The notes beneath the pieces were generated by a model. That model did not search any database. It had not been told where the DNA came from and saw only the letters and a program-made list of their open reading frames with translations. DNA of 64,000 nucleotides. It comes from JBHOQS01 sp042408875 (GTDB taxonomy: Bacteria; Chloroflexota; UBA11872; JBHOQS01). The first letter of the stretch is position 1, and each line of letters starts with the position of its first letter. Where the stretch lies: assembly GCA_042408875.1 (NCBI GenBank), contig JBHOQS010000016.1:89705-153704 (forward strand), read 5' to 3'. Shown here one piece after another: positions 31,380-39,448 of this stretch. A program made the position numbers and the translations under genes.

Positions 31380-31738
31380 AGCCCGGATACCTCTAAACCT
31401 GCTCTACTGCACAGATACGTATGAACAGATACGTATGAGTTGACGAAGCCATGCTCTTTCTGCTCAAGCACATGCAGCCTTTTATGTACATGATATGCAC
31501 AGGAAATGTATCCAGTATACACAAAATGCCACAGAGCTTGCGCACAGCCGTGCCCCGGCGTTAGCTCCGGTATCGCCGGGGCACGGCGGAGTTGCTATAC
31601 TGCCGGTGTTCACAGAAAATACAGGCCGACGACGCGTCAATCGATCTCTCGGATGTACCGATGGTCTGGCGGCCGCACGACGCGTTCGCCTCCAGGCAAT
31701 TGGGCAGGGACATGCTCCCTGCCGGGGAGGAACACTAC
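31380..31738. other. 359-base regulatory gap before the first solute-binding protein
   Basis: Holds a perfect 14-bp tandem duplication (ACAGATACGTATGA at 31411-31424 and 31425-31438), a long hairpin (31547-31587) and a TATACT hexamer at 31596-31601 that may be a -10 element. No supported gene. Confidence 0.6.
31547..31587. repeat. strong hairpin, 14-bp perfect arms
   Basis: GCCGTGCCCCGGCG (31547-31560) and CGCCGGGGCACGGC (31574-31587) are perfectly complementary around a 13-base loop. No T-run follows, so it is not a plain terminator. It resembles REP-like intergenic hairpins and sits nine bases before the possible -10 at 31596. Confidence 0.85.
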
Positions 31739-33076
31739 ATGGACGTCTATGGATCCCTCGCCGGGGCGCAATCACGGCGCCGCATGCTCGTTGGACTCGC
31801 CCAAGGTGTCAGCATGACGTTGTTGAGCGCCTGCCGCATCATGGCTCCGGCCACCACCTCGGAACAGCCTGCGGCAAAAGTTCCCCTTATTAAGCAGGCG
31901 ACCAACGTCCAGGTCTGGATGACCGACTTCAACGACGACACCAAACGCTTCTACGAGGAAAAGCTTGTTCCGGCGGTGAAGCAGCGCGAGCCGCTACTCA
32001 CTCTGGATATCCAATGGATTGGCTGGGACAACTTCACCACCAAGCTGATCACCGCCATCTCTGGCGGTGTAGGACCGGATGTCTTCCAGCCGGGCTCAGA
32101 CTTCGTGGCCTCATTGGTGCTGCGCGGTGTCGTGCGACAGCTCGACGATTATGTAAAGCTCTGGGGCCAGAAATCGGACTTCTACGAGGCTGCCTGGGAT
32201 TCGTACTGGGGGAAGCTCTATCATGTGCCGTACCTCTCAGCCGTAGACACCATCGCCTATCGTAAGGACTTCTTTCGGGACGCCGGCCTCGATCCTGAGC
32301 AGCCACCGGTGACCTGGGAGGAGTTCGTGCAGTACGGCCAGAAGCTGACCCGCCGGGAAGGCGATGAGTGGCGCGTGCAGGGCTTTGCTCGGGACACGTC
32401 GGTGCGCACCTGGCGGCAGCTCTACTGGCAGGCCGGGGGTGAGGAGTGGAACCAGGAGCAAACCCGCGTCGTGTTCAACAACGAGGCCGGCATTGAAGCG
32501 CTGACCTTCATGAAAGATTGGATGGACAAGTACCAGATCAGTCCGAAGCAGCCGATCACCGGGCTGCCACCGGGCATGAACGCCCTCACTGCCGGGCGCG
32601 CCGCTATGATGCGCCAGAACGGCTCAGGGGCGGTGAACATGAAACAGCGCAACCCTGAGGCATATCAGTTCTATGGCGTCGGCGTCCCATTGCGCCACCG
32701 GCGGCAGTTCGGCGAGGTTGACGTGGATGTACTTTCGATCAGCGCGACCAGTAAGAACCCTGACGCTGCCTGGTTATGGGTCGAGCACTGTATGGAGCCA
32801 GAGAACCTGCTTGAATATAACCTTACTATCCAATTTATACCGCCGCGCAAATCCTTGGCCGGAAAGATCGACGCCCTAGATCCAGTAGTAGCGAAATTTC
32901 GTGCCATCCTGGAACAGTACGGCCATCCGTACCGCTCCGACATTGGCATGAGCTCGCTCATCCAGGAGCAGTTCAACGATTTCTTCGCCGATAAGAAATC
33001 GGCTCGTGATGCCTTGGATGCGGCTGTGAAGAGCGTGAACGAGCTTCTCTCGCAGTACCAGCCACCCAGGATGTAA
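31739..33076 (+). CDS. extracellular solute-binding lipoprotein (ABC sugar type, family 1)
   Basis: 445 residues from ATG 31739 (GGGGAGG seven bases upstream). The signal region reads SRRRMLVGLAQGVSMTLLSAC, giving a Tat-like twin-Arg start and a lipobox Cys. The mature part matches sugar-binding family 1: KLITAISGGVGPDVFQPGSDFVASL, VPYLSAVDTIAYRKDFFRDAG, PPVTWEEFVQYGQKLTRREG, AALMRQNGSGAV-like text near residue 300. It captures a carbohydrate outside the membrane. Neither permease nor ATPase is encoded alongside; a second binding protein follows after 95 bases. Confidence 0.9.
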   Translation: MDVYGSLAGAQSRRRMLVGLAQGVSMTLLSACRIMAPATTSEQPAAKVPLIKQATNVQVWMTDFNDDTKRFYEEKLVPAVKQREPLLTLDIQWIGWDNFTTKLITAISGGVGPDVFQPGSDFVASLVLRGVVRQLDDYVKLWGQKSDFYEAAWDSYWGKLYHVPYLSAVDTIAYRKDFFRDAGLDPEQPPVTWEEFVQYGQKLTRREGDEWRVQGFARDTSVRTWRQLYWQAGGEEWNQEQTRVVFNNEAGIEALTFMKDWMDKYQISPKQPITGLPPGMNALTAGRAAMMRQNGSGAVNMKQRNPEAYQFYGVGVPLRHRRQFGEVDVDVLSISATSKNPDAAWLWVEHCMEPENLLEYNLTIQFIPPRKSLAGKIDALDPVVAKFRAILEQYGHPYRSDIGMSSLIQEQFNDFFADKKSARDALDAAVKSVNELLSQYQPPRM

Positions 33077-33171
33077 ATGTTTCGCAGGATGGGGACCTGT
33101 AGCAAGGCGCTTCGAGCTTCTAGGGCGTAGCAAGCCAGCGTAGTCAGCCACGTAGTGATGGAGGTGTGCCC

Positions 33172-34524
33172 ATGGCATCTGTACTGCCATCGGTACTGAC
33201 GCGCCGACGCCTGCTGGGAGGGGGAGCCCTCCCGTTGCTCGGCCTGGCGGCCGCCTGCCGGCGTACCGCCTCTTCGCCAGCTGGGCAGCCGGCCCCGGAG
33301 GCACTGCCGGTGACCCTTACCTATCTGAACGACCTCTCCAGTGAAGGCGCCCAGCTCGAGCGTGAGCTCTTCGATCGCTTCACCGCGGAAAACCCCAAGA
33401 TCACCATCGAGGTCGTCCCGAACGCGCAGAACCAGCCATCACGCGTGCGCGTGGTCGTGCTGCACGCTGCCGGGACCCCTGCCGATTTCTTCACCTCCAG
33501 CCGTGCAGCGTACGCCGACCTGATGATCAACGGCGTGATCGAGTCACTCTCGCCGTACGTTCAGCGCGATAGGTTCGACTTCACCAGGATGTTCCTGCCC
33601 GACCATGTGGACCATATCACATTCCTGGGCAAGATCTGGGGCTGGCCCATTACCGTATCCGCGGACGCGCTGGCCTACAACATCGACATCTTCAATGCGC
33701 ACGGCCTGCCGTATCCGCCGCTCAACCCGGACGACAAGAGCTGGACGATGGAGAAGTTCCTCGAGATCGCCCGCCGGCTCACCCGTGGCGTCGAGCAGTT
33801 CGGCTTCGGCGGCACGCGCAACGGCTTTCCGCTCCTCGCCGACGGCACCTTCTTCGGCCAGGGTCCGTGGGATGGCAAGGAGCGCTGTCTCTTTGATTCG
33901 CCGAAGTGGATCCAGGCTGAGGAGTACTGGGTCAGCCTGATCTGGTCGTGGCATGTCACGCCACAGCCCCAGGAGCGCGGCAGCATCATCGTGCCGGGCA
34001 AGCCGATCTTCTTCTCCGGCAAGATCGGCATGGACGTGATATTCGGGCTACCACCACGGGACGTTGAGTTCCGGTGGGCCCTGGCGACGCTGCCGTACTC
34101 CGGCGAGGGCAGCAATGTGTCCGGGCGGCTGGGGCTACATTCGTTCCACATGGGGCAAGGCAAGCACAAGGATCGCGTCTGGGAGGTCTTCCGCTGGTTC
34201 AGCAAGAAAGAGAACGCCGGCTCATATCCGATCACTTGGGGCCATCCGGTCACGCCGATGCTCGAAGCGACCGACATCGCCCAGGACCTCTACCGCCGAC
34301 GCTATGGGGTGGACCCCAAGGCCTTCGCCCTGCAGGCGCGACACAGCAAGCGCTCTGGGTGGGGCATTCAGAACATGGTCGAATGGTGGAATGTTGAGCA
34401 AGAAGTGCGGAAGTTGTACGATGCCATGTTCGCGAACGAACTGTCGCCGTCTGAGTACGGTGCCCGGGCCACGCCGCTGGTAAACGAGGCGATCAGGAAG
34501 TCGCTGGCGCAGTTGCCGAAATGA
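33172..34524 (+). CDS. second extracellular solute-binding lipoprotein (ABC sugar type)
   Basis: 450 residues from ATG 33172 (GGAGG seven bases upstream). Signal: TRRRLLGGGALPLLGLAAAC, Tat-like with a lipobox Cys. The body carries family features: DRFTAENPKITIEVVPNAQ, AGTPADFFTSSRAAYADL, GWPITVSADALAYNIDIFNAHGLPYPP, KSWTMEKFLEIARRLTRG, FFSGKIGMDVIFGLPPRDVEFRW. It differs in sequence from the preceding binding protein, so this is not a recent duplication. The two lie in the same orientation, perhaps one transcript. The transporter's permeases must be elsewhere. Confidence 0.9.
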   Translation: MASVLPSVLTRRRLLGGGALPLLGLAAACRRTASSPAGQPAPEALPVTLTYLNDLSSEGAQLERELFDRFTAENPKITIEVVPNAQNQPSRVRVVVLHAAGTPADFFTSSRAAYADLMINGVIESLSPYVQRDRFDFTRMFLPDHVDHITFLGKIWGWPITVSADALAYNIDIFNAHGLPYPPLNPDDKSWTMEKFLEIARRLTRGVEQFGFGGTRNGFPLLADGTFFGQGPWDGKERCLFDSPKWIQAEEYWVSLIWSWHVTPQPQERGSIIVPGKPIFFSGKIGMDVIFGLPPRDVEFRWALATLPYSGEGSNVSGRLGLHSFHMGQGKHKDRVWEVFRWFSKKENAGSYPITWGHPVTPMLEATDIAQDLYRRRYGVDPKAFALQARHSKRSGWGIQNMVEWWNVEQEVRKLYDAMFANELSPSEYGARATPLVNEAIRKSLAQLPK

Positions 34525-34591
34525 AGCAGAACTCGCGCGGGCCCTCGTATGCTAAGCTAAGAAGGCGGCCGAGGAGGTGCGGGCTCGATCG

Positions 34592-35557
34592 ATGCATGTC
34601 ACTACAGATGACCTCACCGAGATGTACCGGCTGATGCTGCTCAGCCGGTATCTTGAGCGCGCCTGCGCGGAGCTCAACGCGCGGTGGTTCCCCACGGAGG
34701 GCGAAGAGGCAACGATCGTCGGGACGTTCTACGGGCTGCGCCCCGACGATGTAGCGGCGCCGCACTACCGCGGGCCGTTCGTGGTCTATGCTATGCGTGG
34801 CGCTGCCCTGGAGCGCCTGGTCGCACAGGCGCTGGGTAAGGCCACCGGGTACGCGAAGGGGCGAGCCGTGCCGTTCACCGGGCCGGTGAGCCTACACGTG
34901 ACGCCATGGGTTGCCGGTGACCTCGGCACTAGCCTGGGCGTGGCGACTGGCGCAGCGTTGAGCTTTCGCTACGACCGCGACGCACCCGGCGGCTCCTGCG
35001 ATCGTGTGGTCGTGGTCAGCTTCGGTGATGGCACGGCCAACCGCGGTGATTTTCACGAATGCATGAACCTGGCCGCGGTGTGGGACCTGCCCATCGTGTA
35101 CGTGTGCCAGAACAACCACTACTCGATCTCCGAGCACGTTTCCACGTACCTGCGCTGCGCCAGTATCGCCGATCGCGCCATCGGCTACGGCATCCCCGGT
35201 CGGCTGGTGGATGGCAACGATGTGGTGGCAGTGCATGAGGCGGTGCAGGAAGCGGTCGCCCGGGCGCGCGCCGGAAAGGGGCCAACCCTGATCGAGGCGC
35301 GCACGTATCGGCTGCGTGGCCACTGGGCGGAGGACCCGGCGCAGTACCGCCCGCCCGGTGAGCTCGAGGAGTGGCAGGCCCGCGATCCGCTACCGCGGGC
35401 CCGCCGCGCGCTGCTGGACCGCGGCGTTGCGGCGAGCCGGCTGGATGCGCTTGAGAGACAGGTCCAGGAGCAGGTTGCGGCCGCGGTCGCTGCTGCTCAG
35501 GCCATGCCGGATGCCGGGCCCGCCGAGCTGGGGCTCGACGAGGCCTTCGCCCGATGA
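34592..35557 (+). CDS. thiamine-diphosphate dehydrogenase E1 component, alpha subunit
   Basis: 321 residues. The ThDP motif starts GDGTANRGDFHECMNL and ends VYVCQNN (GDG...NN). GRAVPFTGPVSLHVTPWVAGDLGTSLGVATGAALSF is typical of PdhA/AcoA/BkdA proteins, and YRLRGHWAEDPAQYRPPGEL is the conserved C-terminal phosphorylation-loop region. The enzyme decarboxylates a 2-oxoacid or acetoin-like compound together with a beta subunit, but no beta subunit, E2 or E3 lies next to it. Its stop overlaps an ATG of the following rhamnonate-dehydratase-like gene (ATGA at 35554). It may work on the product of that enzyme. Confidence 0.88.
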   Translation: MHVTTDDLTEMYRLMLLSRYLERACAELNARWFPTEGEEATIVGTFYGLRPDDVAAPHYRGPFVVYAMRGAALERLVAQALGKATGYAKGRAVPFTGPVSLHVTPWVAGDLGTSLGVATGAALSFRYDRDAPGGSCDRVVVVSFGDGTANRGDFHECMNLAAVWDLPIVYVCQNNHYSISEHVSTYLRCASIADRAIGYGIPGRLVDGNDVVAVHEAVQEAVARARAGKGPTLIEARTYRLRGHWAEDPAQYRPPGELEEWQARDPLPRARRALLDRGVAASRLDALERQVQEQVAAAVAAAQAMPDAGPAELGLDEAFAR

Positions 35558-35571
35558 ACCGAGGGGGAGCG

Positions 35572-36768
35572 ATGAACATCACGCGGGTCTGGCTGGAGCA
35601 GGTCGAGGGAGTGCTGGAATTCCCCGGGACCTTCTGGGAGGAACGCCTGGTCCGCCCGATCGATATCTACCCCGAGCACAAGGCCGAAGGGCCGCAGTGG
35701 CTGCCGCAGATCGCCGAAGGGCGTTATCGTATCCAGGCGGTGTTCCTACACATCGAGACTGACGAGGGCGTGAGCGGCCTGGCCGGCCCGACCACCCGCG
35801 ACCAGGCGTACCTCATCGACCGCCAGCTCAAGCCACTCTTGCTGGGACAGGACCCGCTCGCCATCGAGCTGTTGTGGGACACGATGTACCGCACACAGGT
35901 ACACGGCCGGAAAGGTCCCACGATGATGGCGATCAGCGTGGTGGACTGTGCGCTGTGGGACCTCAAGGGCAAGTGGGCCGGCGCGCCGGTGTACCGCCTG
36001 CTAGGCGGCCCAACGCGCGGGCGGATCCCGGCCTACGCCAGCGCGCTGGGCTACTCGCTGGAGCCAGAGCTCGTCGCCCGGCGGGCCCGCGAGATCGTCG
36101 CGCAAGGCTACCGCCACACTAAATGGTTCTTCCGGCACGGGCCGCTCGACGGGCCGGAGGGGATGGCGAAGAACCTGGAGCTCGCCCGCACGCTGCGTGA
36201 GACGGTCGGGCCGGGCGTTGACATCATGCTCGACTGCTGGATGAGCTGGGATGTCCCGTACGCCCTCAAGATGATCGAGCGGCTGGCTGAGTACCAGCCG
36301 CGCTGGATCGAGGAGCCGGTGCTGCCAGACAAGGTTGAGAGCTGCGCTGCCATCCGGCGCGCGGCTGCCGGCCGCGTGCAGATCGCGACCGGCGAGCACG
36401 AGTACACGCGCTGGGGCCACCTGGCGTTGATGCAGGCCGGCGCAGCCGATGTACTCCAGCCGGATATTTACTGGTGCGGTGGCATCACCGAGACGGTAAA
36501 GATCTGCGCCCTCGCCTCGGCGTTCGACCTGCAGGTCATCCCGCACGGCCACTCTGTGCCGGCCACCGCGCATCTGCTGGCCGCACAGCCGCCGAACCTG
36601 TGCCCGCTGCTGGAGTATCTTATTAAGTGGAATGAAATCCACCAGTTCTTCTTCAAGGAGCCGCTCAAGCCGGTCGGTGGCTACGTTGCGCTACCGGACC
36701 GGCCAGGTATGGGCATGGAACTCGACGAAGGAAAGATCCAGGTGCGGCGAGAGCTCTCGTGGGAGTAA
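35572..36768 (+). CDS. enolase-superfamily sugar-acid dehydratase, L-rhamnonate dehydratase-like
   Basis: 398 residues from ATG 35572 (GAGGGG upstream); ATG 35554, overlapping the previous stop, is the alternative. Metal ligands and acid/base residues are visible: HTKWFFRHGPLDGPEGMAKN, IMLDCWMSWD, RWIEEPVLPD, ATGEHEYTRWG and VIPHGHSVPATAHL (catalytic His). The DCWMSWD and GPxxGxxGMxKN texts are those of L-rhamnonate dehydratases. It removes water from a 6-deoxy sugar acid to give 2-keto-3-deoxy-rhamnonate. Neighbouring sugar-binding proteins fit a plant-polysaccharide sugar diet. Confidence 0.88.
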   Translation: MNITRVWLEQVEGVLEFPGTFWEERLVRPIDIYPEHKAEGPQWLPQIAEGRYRIQAVFLHIETDEGVSGLAGPTTRDQAYLIDRQLKPLLLGQDPLAIELLWDTMYRTQVHGRKGPTMMAISVVDCALWDLKGKWAGAPVYRLLGGPTRGRIPAYASALGYSLEPELVARRAREIVAQGYRHTKWFFRHGPLDGPEGMAKNLELARTLRETVGPGVDIMLDCWMSWDVPYALKMIERLAEYQPRWIEEPVLPDKVESCAAIRRAAAGRVQIATGEHEYTRWGHLALMQAGAADVLQPDIYWCGGITETVKICALASAFDLQVIPHGHSVPATAHLLAAQPPNLCPLLEYLIKWNEIHQFFFKEPLKPVGGYVALPDRPGMGMELDEGKIQVRRELSWE

Positions 36769-36798
36769 GCGCGCCCGCTGGGCCTGTCGGTGCCTGCG

Positions 36799-37761
36799 TT
36801 AGGCATGCTCTCCGCGTGGGCGCACTCGCAGGCGGAATGTTACCGAGCCATCTTCTGGGCATGGCAGCTCGGCGGTGACCTCTGCGGCCGCCGTCCTACC
36901 CTCAGCCAGCGCCCGTCGGCGCAGGCCCTGCATCACCGGGAACATAGCGGCGAGCGCCTCGACGCAGAGGCCGTTGGGCGAGCAGTGGCCCACTTCGAAT
37001 CGTTCGCCCACGTGATGGCGGGCGCGGCACCACCCCTCTACGGCGCTGACCTCGACCTCGACCGGGAGCTGGTCCTCCAGAGGCACCGGCGCCTGCTCCT
37101 CCTGGAGCTCTAGCGGGCGGACGAATACCTTGGCTGCTGCGGTGCGCGCAAGGGTCAACTCGCGCGCACCGCAGCGCAGCCAGAGTGCACCGGCATCCGC
37201 CTGAAGCACGGTGAGCCGCGCGCCCGGGACAAGACCGCCCTGCTCGAGCTCTGCCAGAAAGGCTGCATCGCGCTCGACATCCGGTGACACTCTCGCTACC
37301 ACAGCCACCGCGCCGGTCTCAAGCTCGGTGAGCGGGCGGACGTTCGCACTATCTGGCGGCGCGCCGACGAGCGGGTTGCCGTCCGGACAGACCTCCGGAA
37401 GACCGAGGGCGACGTGCAACCGCTCGGCGACCTCCGGGGCCAGCGCGTGCTCCAGCTTATCGGCCTCCTGGGCAGCGCGGGCGCGATCAAAGCCGAGCTG
37501 GTCGGTCAGCCAGCGCTCCGCGATGCGGTGGCGGCGCGCCACCGACTCCGCGAGGGCCAGCCCCGCTGGTGTCAGGGAGACCTCCTTATGCCGGTCGATA
37601 GAGACGTAGCCTTCTTTCAGCAGCCGCCGTAGCATCTCCGTTACAGTCGGCGGCGAGACCCCCAGGCGCTCGGCCAGGCGCGCGCCGATGACAGGCTCGC
37701 CTGCCTGCTGGAGCGCCAGGATCGTGGCCAGGTAGTCTTCAATGGCTGGTGTGGGGCGCAC
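36799..37761 (-). CDS. DtxR/MntR-type metalloregulator with FeoA domain and extra C-terminal TIGR04076-like domain
   Basis: 320 residues, about 90 longer than usual. Residues 1-65 are the winged helix (IEDYLATILAL, ERLGVSPPTVTEMLRRLLKEGYV). Residues 66-125 are the metal-binding dimer domain; Asp9, His78, Glu99, Asp101, Glu104 and His105 fit the ligand pattern, with Asp at the place of the DtxR Cys, which leans to Mn-type sensing. Residues about 140-217 are an SH3-like FeoA domain. Residues about 232-315 (VEVEVSAVEGWCRARHHVGERF, HCSPNGLCVEALAAMFPVMQGL) resemble TIGR04076 proteins. It likely represses metal uptake genes. A Fur gene lies 12 bases upstream on the same strand. Confidence 0.87.
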   Translation of the reverse strand: MRPTPAIEDYLATILALQQAGEPVIGARLAERLGVSPPTVTEMLRRLLKEGYVSIDRHKEVSLTPAGLALAESVARRHRIAERWLTDQLGFDRARAAQEADKLEHALAPEVAERLHVALGLPEVCPDGNPLVGAPPDSANVRPLTELETGAVAVVARVSPDVERDAAFLAELEQGGLVPGARLTVLQADAGALWLRCGARELTLARTAAAKVFVRPLELQEEQAPVPLEDQLPVEVEVSAVEGWCRARHHVGERFEVGHCSPNGLCVEALAAMFPVMQGLRRRALAEGRTAAAEVTAELPCPEDGSVTFRLRVRPRGEHA

Positions 37762-37773
37762 AGTTCCTCTCCT

Positions 37774-38226
37774 TCAGGATGCCTGGGAAGCAGCCTGATG
37801 GCATTGTGCACACTCGCCCAGGAACTCAATGCGGGAGGCACGAACATGAAAACCTGCAGGAAGCGCAGCAGCCGGGTCAACCTCTCCCAGCCCTTCCACG
37901 TCCATAATGCGGCCGCAGACTGTGCAAATTGCGTGGGCGTGGGGCTTGACCGTGCGGCCGTCATAGCGACAGGGCCCATCATCGGGCCGCAGCTCGATCA
38001 CCTGTCCAAGCCGCTTGAGTGCCTGTAGAGTGTTATACACAGTTGCGATACTGATGGTGGGGTGCTGCGCGCGCACCCGTTCTACCAGCTCCAGTGCCGT
38101 AGGATGGGTACGATCGGCGGCGAGCAAGCGAGCAAGCGCCAACCGCTGAGGGGTGCGCTTAAGCCCGGCCGCCTGCATGGCCTCAATGAGCTCCTGGGTG
38201 CGGCGGAGAACCTGATCGCCCTGCAT
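37774..38226 (-). CDS. Fur/PerR family transcriptional regulator
   Basis: 150 residues from ATG 38226; an in-frame GTG three codons earlier (38235) is possible. The winged helix is GLKRTPQRLALARLLA ... TISIATVYNTLQALKRLGQVIEL. HAHAICTVCGRIMDV carries the His metal ligands and the first CxxC; CAQC near the end completes the structural Cys4 zinc site. It senses Fe, Mn, Zn or peroxide; the sequence does not decide which. It is encoded just before the DtxR-type gene in one minus-strand pair and divergently from an ABC transporter operon. Confidence 0.9.
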   Translation of the reverse strand: MQGDQVLRRTQELIEAMQAAGLKRTPQRLALARLLAADRTHPTALELVERVRAQHPTISIATVYNTLQALKRLGQVIELRPDDGPCRYDGRTVKPHAHAICTVCGRIMDVEGLGEVDPAAALPAGFHVRASRIEFLGECAQCHQAASQAS

Positions 38227-38392
38227 GCTGCCCACTCTACTACCTACTAACGACCTCGCAGGGGAGACGAAACGCGCGCCTCCTGCCGACCTATTCCTAG
38301 GAAGAATTCACTTCTAAATAAGAACCACTCTAATCTGCTACCAATGCTACCATGCCCACGTTCGCACGTCAACGGCTCTTGACCCGCGCGAC

Positions 38393-38436
38393 TTGACTGG
38401 CACGCCTGTATTAGGGTATCCTAATGCCGTTCGGCA
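38393..38436 (+). promoter_or_regulatory. promoter with DtxR-like operator upstream of the PhnDCE-like operon
   Basis: TTGACT (38393-38398), 18 bases, TATCCT (38417-38422). ATTAGG (38410-38415), GTAT, CCTAAT (38420-38425) is a six-base-arm dyad covering the -10, similar in its TTAGG/CCTAA halves to DtxR/MntR-family boxes. ATGCCG/CGGCAT (38425-38430 and 38433-38438) forms a second dyad right after it. Confidence 0.6.
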
Positions 38437-38485
38437 TACCAAAATCACCTGGTACGATCTTGCGGCAAGGAGGAATAATCTGCGC

Positions 38486-39448
38486 ATGGGCACCACTCGT
38501 CGAAGGGTGATTGGGGCGGCAGTGGCGGTTGCTGCGCCGGTGCTTGCCGCCTGTAGCGGCATGGGCGCCTCGGGCGGAGCATCGCAGCGTGCCGACACAT
38601 CGAACGAGAAACTCGTGATCGCGGTCCAGCCAACCGGCACGCCGGAGCAGCTTTCCGCAGATGCCAAAGAGCTGCAACGGTTCCTCGAGGGCCGGCTGGG
38701 ACGGCCGGTTGAACTGGTGTTTCCGACTACCTATGCTGGCGTCATCGAGGCGCTGCGCTTCGGCCATGCGCAGGTGGCCTTCATGAGCGCCTGGCCAGCT
38801 GCCCTGGCCCAGAAGCACGCCGGAGCGGAGGTCGTCCTGGCCGAGGTGCGCGAGGTCGTGATCGGCCAGGAGAAGAAAGAAGCTCCCTACTACTACTCCT
38901 ATTGGGTTGTGCGGAAGGAGAGCCCGATCACCAGCATCGAGCAACTTCGCGGTAAACGCGTGAGCCTGCCCAGCCCCCTCTCGACCTCGGGATACGTCGC
39001 TCCCATGGCCCGGCTGGTGGAGCTGGGCCTGCTGCCCTCGGGCCAGGAGGTTGACCCCAAGGCGTTCTTCGGTGAGGTGCTCTTCGCCGGCGGCTACGCG
39101 CAGAGCTGGGAGGCGCTGAAGAACGGGCAGGTCGATGCGACCGTCATCGCCGGCGACGTGTCTGAGAAGCTCTACTACGAGGTGCTTGCGAACACACGCG
39201 TGATTGAAACCCAGGGCCCGGTGCCCTCGCACGGCGTCGTGTTCAGCAAGCAGCTCCAGGAACCGGGGCGCAGCAAGCTGAAGGAGGCTCTCCTGGAGCT
39301 GGGCAAGCCGGAGTATCGCCAGCTCATGCGGAAGTTTATCTCCGGCATCTTCGTGAGGTTTACGCCGACGACCACGGAAGAGCACCTGGCTACCCTGAAC
39401 CGATATCTTGCAGCAACGCGATTCTCGTTTACGGAGCGGTTGAGCTGA
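38486..39448 (+). CDS. phosphate/phosphite/phosphonate-type ABC substrate-binding lipoprotein (PhnD-like)
   Basis: 320 residues from ATG 38486 (AAGGAGG upstream, spacing about 12). Signal: TTRRRVIGAAVAVAAPVLAAC, Tat-like twin Arg and lipobox Cys. PhnD family text: AVQPTGTPEQLSADAKELQRFLEGRLGRPVELVFPTTYAGVIEALRFGHAQVAFMSAWPAAL and YYYSYWVVRKESPITSIEQLRGKRVSLPSPLSTSGYVAPMARLVE. It heads a three-gene transporter operon. PhnD-like proteins bind phosphonates, but the operator and the neighbouring metal genes leave open a metal-chelate or iron-linked role. Confidence 0.88.
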   Translation: MGTTRRRVIGAAVAVAAPVLAACSGMGASGGASQRADTSNEKLVIAVQPTGTPEQLSADAKELQRFLEGRLGRPVELVFPTTYAGVIEALRFGHAQVAFMSAWPAALAQKHAGAEVVLAEVREVVIGQEKKEAPYYYSYWVVRKESPITSIEQLRGKRVSLPSPLSTSGYVAPMARLVELGLLPSGQEVDPKAFFGEVLFAGGYAQSWEALKNGQVDATVIAGDVSEKLYYEVLANTRVIETQGPVPSHGVVFSKQLQEPGRSKLKEALLELGKPEYRQLMRKFISGIFVRFTPTTTEEHLATLNRYLAATRFSFTERLS

